Source: Poa pratensis | Taxonomy: Eukaryota > Streptophyta > Magnoliopsida > Poales > Poaceae | Direction: 5' to 3' | Length of the DNA: 64,000 bases | NCBI GenBank assembly: GCA_947311845.1 | Contig: CAMZMU010000048.1 | Span: forward strand, 24,260,431-24,324,430 | Shown: positions 54,904-64,000 of the stretch, in pieces | How positions within the stretch are numbered: the stretch's first letter is position 1 | How the letters are laid out: every line of letters starts with the position of its first letter | Notes under the pieces: model-generated | What the model was told of the DNA's origin: nothing | Seen by the model: only the letters and a program-made list of their open reading frames with translations | Database searches by the model: none | Program-made: the position numbers and the translations under genes

Positions 54904-55049
54904 CAGCAGCACACCCCATTTCAGCAAAAAAGGCGCTAAGTAAACTTAATAATAATACATAAAACTTAGTTAAACAAGACAAATTTAAAACGAAAAAGAC
55001 CCATATCTACGACGTTCGAGGGCCTCGTCGCCGTCCACCGGTGGCCTAG

Positions 55050-55219
55050 TGTTAGAGATATATTCGGTATAGCTATATTTGGTAGTATAGGATTTGTAAT
55101 CCGTCTCCTACCTTATCTCTAGGAGAGGCTTCTTGCCCTCCAAGTCTTGTACCCCATATATACTCGCCCATGAGGCTCAATACAACATCCACCAATTTCG
55201 CCAATCTCATAATTCTACA
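55050..55219 (+). repeat. TRIM-type 5' LTR
   Basis: 170 bp, TG...CA ends, immediately followed by the initiator-Met-type PBS. Contains ATATATACTC and TAGTATAGGA as possible promoter-like AT motifs. Confidence 0.9.
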
Positions 55220-57182
55220 TGGTATCAGAGCGGCACGATCTGACCTAGCCGCCGCCGCCGCGCTTCCGCACCGTGCCGCCCCCGGGGAGGTCGATCTCCA
55301 TGATCTCCGCCGGGGGCCGCGCCGCCCGTACCTAGGGTTCGTCAGCCGCTCGGTTGATCGGCTGCCCTAGCGTCCTTTTTTTTTCCGATCTTTAGATCGG
55401 TTTTCTTTTCTCCGCCGGTCACTCGATCGGCGTTTTCTTTTTTGGTTTGCCGATCATCGATCGGATTGCGTCGCCCACCGCCCGTCGTCCTCGCGCCTCT
55501 ACTCCGACAACGGCATCGACCTGCACCGGCCCGCTCCTCGACAGCCGGCTACCGCGGGCGACTCGCCGGCGCCGACTCCGCGCCGGCCGGCTCCTTCCAG
55601 CCGGCTACCGCGGCCGACTCGCCGGCGCCAACTCCGCACCGACCGGCTCGTCTTCACCGACCGCGCAGCAAGGCCGGACGCGCCGTCCAAGGGACGCCTC
55701 GACGCGTCGCCGCCAGCTTCTCTCGCTTGCAAGGTCTCCTTCGTCGTTTCGTCTTCGCCGTCATCGACCGGGACTTCACCGACAACTTCGCCATCGACTC
55801 CGATCTGCGCGTCGTCGTCGCCGCCATGGCGCGTACCGCGCTGCGTCGGTCTGATCAACCGATCGCGCGCCTGCACCGCCAAGCACGTCCCCGAGCACGC
55901 GCCTACCACCGATCGAGCTATAGGCTGCCGCCGCGTCGCCCCTTCGGGCCGCCGTGCCGCCACCATTGGTCCATGTTGCCGGCAGCCAACGCGCCTTCCC
56001 AGGCGTGTATGCGCTGGCGACACCCGCCGTCGCCCCGACCCGCGCACTGCTGCTGCGTCGCCCCTTCGGGCTGTAGCGCTGCGGCACGCGGTCCTCTTCG
56101 CCGTCCCTGCGCGTCGACTTCTACGTGGTATGCGCCGCGCCGACTCCCTCGGCGTGGGAACGCCACCGTTCGCGCATGGTCTTCGTCAAGCCGCCAGGTT
56201 CTTCCTCGCCTACTTCGAGTAACGCCGCCGCCATCTACAGGTAACCTGCATGGCCACCTCAGGCCGTCGCAGGTCCCGCCGACCACCCCTTGTCCAGGCG
56301 TCCAGCATGGCCACCCCAGGCCGCCTTCTACGTCTTCGTCCACCACGACCACGTCGCCAGCGTCATCATCACCGTCCCCGACTACGTCTACTCCGACAAC
56401 CGCGGACTGCATCGACATCTCTCCCTCTACGTCGCTCTGCGACTCGCAACCGTTCAGGAGGCCTCCTCTGCTAGTCCCTCCGACGCTGGCGTATGGTTCA
56501 CGGTGGTCCCTGCCCCCGCACGCACGGTACTGGCAACACCGGTGCGTGCCTTCGTCCCCGACGTGTCCCCAGGTCTGGCAAGCCCGGGTCGGCGCCTCGT
56601 CTACATCGGCTTCGACAACGTCTTCGGCATCGACTCCCTCCTCTACGACTGCCTCGACTACGTCACCGAGTTCTTCTATGCGTACTCGGTTCTGGCAAAA
56701 CCGGAGTATGCCTTTGTCCCCGACGTGCGCCTTGTTCCGGCAAAACAATGGCCGCACCTCGTCCTCGACGGCTCGTACTGCGTCGTCCCCGGCATCGGCA
56801 TCCTCGACGACTGCCTCGACGCGTCCCCGTCACTCTCCTCGCGTACTATGCGCAAGCGGTTTCTTCTACGTCTACCTCGACACCGGCAACCCCGACCACG
56901 ACATCGACCACGGCGACCCCTCGCACGGCTACCCCGACCAAGGCTGCACCGCCCAACGCTCTCGGCTCCCTCGACATCGGCAACAAGGGCTATCACCTCG
57001 CTTGAGCTCCTCATGAGCTTCCTCTGCAGTCCAAGCTCTGCGCCGCGACACCGTCCACGACGTTCCCGCTCCTACCGCGGGGGGGGATGTCAGCCCACTG
57101 GATTCTACTTCGGCTTATCTCCAGTCTGGCCGTCCGCGACGTTTCAGTTGTTCACGACGCTACCGCTACGACTGCGGTGGGA

Positions 57183-57352
57183 TGTTAGAGATATATTCGG
57201 TATAGCTATATTTGGTAGTATAGGATTTGTAATCCGTCTCCTACCTTATCTCTAGGAGAGGCTTCTTGCCCTCCAAGTCTTGTACCCCATATATATTCGC
57301 CCATGAGGCTCAATACAACATCCACCAATTTCGCCAATCTCATAATTATACA
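57183..57352 (+). repeat. TRIM-type 3' LTR
   Basis: 170 bp, two substitutions from the 5' LTR (ATATATTCGCC versus ATATACTCGCC; AATTATACA versus AATTCTACA). Preceded by GCGGTGGGA as a short purine tract. Confidence 0.9.
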
Positions 57353-57357
57353 CCTAG

Positions 57358-58271
57358 TCGTCTTCCTCAATCTTTATGATGACGGGTGGCCACGCTGGGG
57401 TGGTGACTTCGCAACCCGCCGATGATAACGTAGACGCGGGTGGCGATGAAGGATGCGTCGGTGACGCCTTTGGCCAGGCCTGCAACGCATCGCGGTCTTG
57501 CCACGATGACCATGATGTTTGAGGAGCCGGAGGTAGGGGCACACCATTGGCCGGCTCGCGTATGGCGGCACAGTGGTCGTCATCAATCTCCTCCTTGGGC
57601 GTGGTTGGTGCGGGCACCGATCCGTGGTACCCGGACCAATCCACCGGTGCTACGCCCATTCCTCCCCTTGACGAAGGCGTCGTACAACTCCTCGTCATCC
57701 TCCTCCTGGGGGTCCTCTGACCGAGGCGGCTCGGCCGCGAAATAGGACCGTTGGCGCTCATTGTGCCCCGCCACGAACCACCGGTCCCAGAGACCGGAGC
57801 TGTAGGTGTAGGTGGGGTCGTCTCACTGATCGGGTGGAAGGAAGCCCTGTCGTTGGCCAATCTCGTGCCGGCACTGATACCGACATAGTTGGCATAGGGA
57901 TGCGACGCCGGTTGAGGTGCCACCCTTCCAGGAGGTGCACGTCCGGCCACGACAATGGCTCAGCGAGTTCCCGTAGAGCTAGGCCACCTCGACTGAGACG
58001 TCGACCCGCTTCCGTGCGCCGCGGCCGTAGGATGACGACCTGACCTCGTGGTTGCTCGGCCACCCTTCCACCACCCGCCGTCCTCCATCGCTGGCTAGGG
58101 TCTTGGCGCGAGCTATCTATGGCTTTGGTTTTGCGGGGGAGCGGGAGAGTGGGGATGTGGACCGGTCCTGTTAAAAAGAACCTGGCGAGGGGGCACTCTA
58201 TCGCTGAAGCGCGTGCCAGGGCAGGCAAGAGGCGGACATGGCCGGACGCAGACACATCCACTTTGAGCACA
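57358..58271 (-). pseudogene. transposon-derived - strand frame, unidentified
   Basis: The - strand reads MLKVDVSASGHVRLLPALAR, then SWPDVHLLEGWHLNRRRIPM and SGTGGSWRGTMSANGP, in two frames, ending KIEEDD at 57360. PDVHLLEGWHLNRRRIPMP-like phrases recur in many Triticeae repeat-derived ORFs, so a TE origin is likely. The TRIM-type element at 55050-57352 cut this unit; its remainder lies left of 55049. Family not assignable. Confidence 0.35.
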
Positions 58272-59289
58272 TTTTCAGCCCAAATTTAGGCTGAAAATTG
58301 GGCCTAAGGGTATGTCCGCGACCATTGTGGCTGTTTACGGTGCGCCGTTGTGGCCTGGCGCAAGGAGAGAAACAATCATATTGGGCCGAACTCTGGACCG
58401 AGGTGCTTCCTTTCCATTTATTTTGTCCATAACGGAGCCACACACACAGCGCTAGATATAATACTCCTAGGAGCACCGTGCTTTGCGAGGAATCACACTC
58501 TGCTTGGGGACAGACAGACAGCAGTGGCGGAATAACACACACTCACACTGCTCGACGCCAGGCTGCGGTGGCTTGGAAACAAAAGCTTGGATCAGTTGCA
58601 GTTGGAAAGGTCCCACTGATTGTGTTACTCACATCACAAGGGGGTGTTAGGTTGGGTAGGCGCTTTATCAAGCTAGGCTAATATATCAATTGGTAACCAG
58701 ATCAGCAGCCACTCGCCGACCGGGCACCCACCCTCCCTCCCACGAGAGAGATCCCCCGGCCGTCGGTCCGCCCTGATATATTCGCACCGACGTCGTGGCT
58801 CGCCCAGCACGCCTCACCCACGACGACGCAGCGTAACCAACTTGAGACGGTGCCACTGGCCAGCGCCCAGCTAGCGATGAACTGAGCATCCACGGCACGG
58901 CAGGAAGGTAGTGGCTAACTTGTTAGGCTGGCCACTCACTCGATCAACACTCACTGGTTTTGGTACTGCTGCTCACCTGCGTGCGTGCTACGCGCGAACG
59001 ATTCGATCGCGACCACACCGGGCAGGGCGGGCGTGGTGGATAGCGCATGGAACACGTGGGGAAATGGCGAAAAGGGCATGCGCGCGCGGAAGAGGAGACG
59101 GAGACGTGTGGCTTGCCGCTTGCCCCGCGCGGCCGGAAAGACGCCGATCGGAGTCGAGTCGACGAACCCAACCTCTGCCTGCCTGCCCGCCTTTGTGGAA
59201 AGTCCATTGACGGACGGAACATTATTCCAACTGGATAGACCCGTACTACTGTAGTACGTACGTTGCGGGCAGGCAAGGCGAGATGGCTT

Positions 59290-60055
59290 GCTAGCTCGCT
59301 CTATTCCCTTTTTTTTTTGACACATCCAAACCTCCGTATATTCAGCCGTCCACATACACAGTACACAGACAAAATACAAAGAAAGTACAATACGAAGGGG
59401 AGAAGGATCCAGAAGCTTCGAGCACTTCACCGCCGCCGTCGCCGGAGACGAGGGGAACCAGCCGCCGTCTTGCCGCTTCCAGGGAAAACATTGCCCTATG
59501 AGAGACGCCGCCGTGACCGTCCGCCGCGCCGCGGCGGAGCTGTTGTCGATGATCGACCCGGGCGAGCGCCCCCCTAGCCCCTCCGATCCACCTTGCCTCG
59601 GCCGCCCTCGTCGCCGTTGCCGGAAGAAGAAGAAGAGCTCGGCGAGCCCACGGATCCGCCCGCGGCCCCAGCCACCAGATCCGTCGCCTCGGATCCAGCC
59701 TGGGGTCGGGGAAGACGCGCACGGCAGCCCCCAGGGGCTGCGAGCACGAAGGAGACGGCCGCTCCACGGCGAGGCTCCGAAGAACACCGCCGGCGAAGGG
59801 GAGGAGCACCGCCACCAAAACCACCACCACCAGCCGCACCCCCGCCTCCAGAGCGCCGCCGGCAAAGAGCCCAGCTAACCCTACACTATGTACACACCGA
59901 GATCCGGCGTTCCCCCACCCTCCCGCTGCCGAAGCAGCCGGCGGAGGGGAGGAAACAGCCGGATCCGCGGCGGCGAGGTGGGTTGACCGGCGGGTTTCAG
60001 AAAATCGCCTCTCCTCTTAGGGACGAAGGAGAGGAGACGGGCGCGACCCGACCCC
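59290..60055 (-). mobile_element. insertion with oligo-T start, retroposon-like
   Basis: Begins with TTTTTTTTTGACACATCC on the + strand, that is, an A-tail on the - strand. It then contains a GC-rich, proline/arginine-coding composition to about 60055. Absent from duplication copy 1 at the equivalent position. The tail suggests a retroposed (LINE-derived) sequence in - orientation, but no RT domain or target duplication was found. Confidence 0.4.
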
Positions 60056-60240
60056 GTCCATACGCAGACGTTGCGTAAGTACGTCGGCTGGTTATACCGG
60101 GCAACCTACGTGGGCGCTTCATCCCGTCAAGCGGCGCGGCCGACGTCTCTTACGTGTTAATTCATGGGTTTTGGTTTTGCAACGTACGCTGCGCCGATGG
60201 TGTGAATGTGCGTGTGGGATAAGATGGGCGTGTCATATAT

Positions 60241-62777
60241 GCTGACCAGTGGAATTTCGCGCGGCGTCACGTGTCGCGCTTGTGTTAGTTTGTATTTTTT
60301 ATAATTTTGAATTGTTTAAATATGTTTGTATTTTGGCATTAATAAGTATCGTTTTTTTGTGAGCATGTAGATATATTTTGTAGTACCTCTAATATTCTAG
60401 CAACTTGAAATATCGAAATATACTTCTATTTTCCAAATAATATTTAATTTAAGTACATAGTTAGTGCTAATGCATTTTTTTTTTGGATTCGAGTCTACAA
60501 TTCGGGAAAGTTCATTTATATTGCATCTAAATATTGACTATTTTGAATTGTGTAAATATGTTTTGTGTTTTGCCATACATAGTTAGCGTTGATTTTTTCT
60601 GAGCATTTGTTATATAGTTTAGAGAATATCCAAATATTTAGCAAATTGAAGTAATTAAATATGTTTCTATTTTGCCATGAATTCTTAAATGTAATTAGAG
60701 AAAATGTATTTGACTTATATCCAAATGTTGACCAATTTAAATTTTTTATAAATGCTACGGTAATTTTGAATACTTGGCAAATTTGAATGTTTGATTATGT
60801 TTGTATGTTGGTATAATTAATTAATTTAGCTTCGTAATCAGAAGATGTGCACTGTATGAGCATATAGTAAAGTGAATATATAATTCGAGGAATTGCATCT
60901 GAATTTCATATTTAGAGAAAGTTAATTTAGTTTTTTGCCAATATTTTGCTTAAAGTCCATCATGGGTGGAAATGCACATTTATTCATTTGGATTCCATAG
61001 CTAGAGAATTTTTTTTAAATTCAACTCCATATAATTGGAGCAAGTGTATATAGAATTTTTCTAATTTTTTACCAAATTGAGATGTGTAAATTTGTTTTCA
61101 TTTTGGTATAATTTATTAGCATTTATTTTTGTGATGTTTGTGATCAAATAGATTTTAAAAACTATACAATTTAGAATATATTCAAATTTGAATTCTTTTA
61201 GTGATTACTAAATGATTAGGTTTGAAAGTCATATAAAATTTTGGAATGTTCAAATTTGTAATTTGAGTTGGAATGCTCAAATATAATTGTTGTTTAGATT
61301 TTGAAAATTGTTCAAGTTGGGGTGTTTTTCAGATTCGAATTATTTTTGGTTTGTAAAATGAGTAGATTTCGAAGATATTTAAGATTTTGAATTATGTAAA
61401 TTTGAATTTTGATTGTATGGCACAAATAATCAGCATTTATTTTTGTGAGGGTATTTATAGAAATACTTTCATGTTGTAGAAATTGTTCTAAGGAGGAAAT
61501 GCATTAGGATTTTCTTCAAATATTCACCAATTCGAAATATTGAAACATATTTGTTTTTTGACATAAATAATTAGTATTTATTTTGTCGGAGCATTTTGTT
61601 GTATTTTTTCATTTTTTCCGGATAGGAATTTTTGGAGATACATCCATTTGCTGGTAATTTAATAAAATAAAATGCATGAAATTAGAGGAAGTCAATTTGG
61701 ATTTTGTCTACATATTAACCGCACCCGTTGTAATTCGAATTGTTGAAATTCATCTACTGATATTATTAATTCATTTACTTGTGGTATTTTTGTGGATTTT
61801 ATTTGAGTTCGAAAGAGATTTGTGAAATACATATTTTATTAATTGACGTAAAGGTGTCAAATAAGCCTTTATGTATTATTTAAATTTTTCTAGATTTGCA
61901 ATAATTTGGAAAAGGTTCCAAAGTATTTGGAATGATTGTCGTGGTTTTCACAAAAAAATTAAAGTTGGCCTGAATTGATTTGTAGTTGTATTTGGAAAGT
62001 TACAAAAGTTTTGAATAATAGGAAAACAAAACAGAAAGAAAAAAGAGGGGCCGAGCCAGCCGCACCGAAAGCGGCCCAGCCCAGCTAGAAGCCCAGCTCC
62101 CCCAGCTCAGGCCCACTGTGATGTCAGAGTGACGTCACAAGTGGCCGGACTCTGCCGCGGCGGCGTGGACCACGCCGCCGTCCACGCCGCCATCGCGCCA
62201 CCGCGATTCGGGACGCGCGCGTGAGCGCGTGGGATGCGCTTGGACGCGAGCTGCCCGCGGGTGGCGGCGCCGCTGCCTTTGTGTCACTGGAGCGTCTCCG
62301 GTGGCGTGCACACGCGGTGGAGGACGGCGACGACGGCGGAGTCGATTGCTGCGCGCTCGCGAAGTTCCGGCAGGCGATTTCCGGCGAGGAGGGAGAGGCA
62401 GCGGCGGCGGAGGCCGATGCATGCTTGGATTTGAGGGGGGAGCACCGGAGCGGCGACATCGAGCGCGGCGGCCGACGGCGAACTCGGCGCCGCGCAGGAG
62501 AGAGAAGAGAGGAGTGGAGTTGTGCGGACGTTTTTGCAGAAGGCCCCCGATGTTTGCTGAAATTGCTCTTTAGTCCGTCGTAGTGGAAAGTTGTGGGCTG
62601 CGGAGCCATTTCTCGGCTTGTGAGGAGCTTTTTTGCAAAAGCGTCACAGGGTGCCGCGCGGATCGTCCGATCGCCAGGCAACGGCGTGGATCGAAGAACT
62701 GTAGAACACTGTTCATTGGAATAGTGTTCTACAATAGCACGAGGCCTCTCAGCGCGGCATTTCGCTCGTCTTTCATA
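60241..62777. mobile_element. insertion of unknown class in duplication copy 2
   Basis: Absent from copy 1, where GTGTCA joins directly to TACGTCAACGC. TCATATA occurs at both edges (about 60234-60240 and 62772-62778), a possible target duplication. The left 1.75 kb (60290-62040) is AT-rich and non-coding. The right 0.7 kb is GC-rich and open on the - strand (62795-62124, Arg/Ser/Pro-rich), with no domain. No LTRs or TIRs were recognised; it could be a solo LTR-type unit or a MULE relative. Confidence 0.4.
62700..62733. repeat. perfect 11-bp inverted repeat
   Basis: TGTAGAACACT and AGTGTTCTACA are separated by 12 bp and would fold into a hairpin. It lies near the right edge of the insertion at 60241-62777 and could be a subterminal hairpin of that element. 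Confidence 0.7.
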
Positions 62778-63599
62778 TAGGTAGTAATACGTCAACGCTT
62801 AACAGTTAACAGTATAGTTAGTCTACTTCATTATTAGCGGACAGATAACCATGCCAGCACGCTCCAGGGTTGGTATCACCGGCAATTAACACAAGTGGTT
62901 CGTTCGTCCTCGATCGATCGGTCTTGGCGTGCATGTTCCTTCCGTGAGAAAACAAAAGTAGCTCAGCTGTTGAAATGGAGGAGAACTGGAAGCACCGAAA
63001 AGTATTCCCTTTTTCCACTGCTGCGTGGACTGAAAATGCTCTGTAAAATGTAGAAACTGTACTAGCTTAGCTGTAGCAGGTTGATGGGATGGCCAAACTG
63101 ATAGCTTACATGTGCCCCCAAAAAGGAAAAAAAAAAGGTGCGTGCTGTGATACTGCATGGCAGCTGCTGCGGAAGATCCATTTGGCCGAACGAGGCCACT
63201 TGAGGCGACGGACGCATCTATTTTTAACTGACCCCGAGGTGACCAGACGGCGGCGTTGGAATCTTCCAAGCACGCACTTCCGGACCCATCCCATCCAGTT
63301 GCCTGGTCTGCGGCTGCGAGCTGACTTTGCTACCGGGTGGGTTTGACGTGGATATCCTCACCGATTGATTCTCGGAACCGTCTGCCCGCCTTGCCTGCAG
63401 GAACTAGCCCGAGGCGAAGACCATGTCGGCCTTCTCTACGCATGTGCCAAATGCTTTGCACCCAACCATTGACCCACTGTCATTTCGCACTAGCTAGGGA
63501 CTACGCATCCACGTTGTAGTAGTAGTTTTCTTGTGAAGACGAGTACAATTTGGATGTTGCTCTTACCCAAATGACATGTCACGCACACGTCGGAAGTTG

Positions 63600-64000
63600 C
63601 CTATTCCGGGAAACTGCCCATGAAGACTATGAAGTACTTAGGCCCCGATTCGATTGTCCTTACGGCTCCGTAAAATTAAACCCGAGCATGCTGGAATTTC
63701 AACGTGGCGTTGCCACCTCTGTGAATTTTCACCCCCGTTTTGCCTATTATACGGGAATCAAGCGGGCCTTAGGATTCCCAGTTGACAAAAAAACAACTCA
63801 AATTGTCATATTGGAGACCTACTGAACAGAAAATGGGCAACACACTTTGTCCCAGGCAAGGGAAACTGTTGGTGTTAGGGGGGAGGGTTACTCTAATTAA
63901 TTCTTCTCTCAGGATAGAACTATAGTATGACGACACTGTATATGTTTTCATTTTATAGAGTAGATGTAGGAAGTAAGGAGAACATGGACACTGCTAGGAG
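63600..64000. other. right edge of window, no gene recognised
   Basis: No homology to the flank of duplication copy 1. A 91-aa frame (63550-63825) overlaps the duplicated segment and has no recognisable feature. Confidence 0.3.

Larger units (their letters stand above)
55050..57352 (+). mobile_element. short-LTR non-autonomous Copia-like (TRIM-type) element
   Basis: Two 170-bp LTRs (55050-55219 and 57183-57352) start TGTTAGAGATATATTCGG and end TACA. They differ at two positions. TSD CCTAG lies at 55045-55049 and 57353-57357. The PBS TGGTATCAGAGC (55220-55231) is that of Copia elements. The internal 1.96 kb is extremely GC-rich and encodes no RT, integrase or protease. One frame (56290-56870) has a less skewed composition (FYVFVHHDHVASVIITVPDY). 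It needs pol from a related element. Confidence 0.9.
58373..63594. repeat. segmental duplication, copy 2 (interrupted)
   Basis: Homologous in order to 51702-53362 but with two insertions, about 59240-60055 and about 60241-62777. Preserved blocks are 58373-59240, about 60056-60240 and about 62778-63594. The two copies share the same order and orientation, about 6.7 kb apart. No gene is recognised in it. Confidence 0.8.

Noticed and set aside
55442..57016. A 524-codon open frame suggesting a large gene
   Set aside because: It is a by-product of extreme GC content inside the TRIM-type element; several frames on both strands are open over the same interval and no domain is visible.
62124..62795. 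A 223-aa - strand frame
   Set aside because: Arg/Pro/Ser-rich low complexity, crosses the edge of an insertion, and overlaps equally long frames on the other strand.

Overview
The window is nuclear DNA of a grass, most likely a Triticeae species such as wheat, Aegilops or barley. The evidence is plant-type split genes, a recognisable Au SINE, deeply nested LTR retrotransposons, a PIF/Harbinger element and MITE-like sequence. No tRNA, rRNA or CRISPR locus was found. Family names and gene identities come from motif recognition, because no database could be searched. Layout, left to right. (1) 1-2837: the 3' end of an old LTR retrotransposon (ORF relic, polypurine tract, 916-bp LTR). (2) 3182-19197, + strand: a separase gene (ESP, the cohesin-cleaving cysteine protease) of about 23 exons, from the N-terminal ATG to the catalytic His (GHGSG) and Cys (MGCSSG) exons. 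This copy looks dead. A 585-bp solo LTR sits inside a coding exon, a 4.6-kb Copia element sits 9 bp (plus its TSD) upstream of a splice acceptor, a one-base loss precedes the catalytic His, and the frame around exons 3-4 is broken. (3) 19746-20583: a mutated fragment of the lipoyl-domain region of 2-oxoglutarate dehydrogenase E2. (4) About 21473-24910: a hAT transposon with a nearly intact split transposase gene. (5) 25040-45629: a 20.6-kb nest, flanked by the 5-bp TSD TGCTG. The outer element is a non-coding-rich LTR retrotransposon on the - strand with 1.6-kb LTRs. Its right-hand LTR is split by a second, coding Ty3/gypsy element (gag-PR-RT-RNaseH-INT on the - strand, Tat-like). That inner element also carries an oppositely oriented gene with its own TATA box on the + strand. 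(6) 45635-50255: repeats, a LINE 3' end, a MITE-like element and a complete 2,430-bp Harbinger element that encodes only the Myb/NAM-associated ORF1 protein. (7) 50256-63600: low-complexity repeats and a 1.66-kb non-coding segment present twice (51702-53362 and 58373-63594), the second copy broken by two insertions. Between the copies lies a short-LTR Copia-like (TRIM-type) element with TSD CCTAG. The only host protein-coding content recognised is the separase pseudogene and the E2 fragment. The rest is a chronology of insertions. Recognisable events in a likely order are: decay and TE insertion in separase; insertion of the outer LTR element; insertion of the gypsy element into its LTR; and a later rearrangement that left a second, solo-like LTR copy at 31723-32309 next to the truncated 3' LTR. 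The best candidates for a second look are that chimeric junction, the unequal divergence of the two halves of the outer LTR, the ORF1-only Harbinger element with an uninterrupted 556-aa reading frame, and the antisense gene of the gypsy element.
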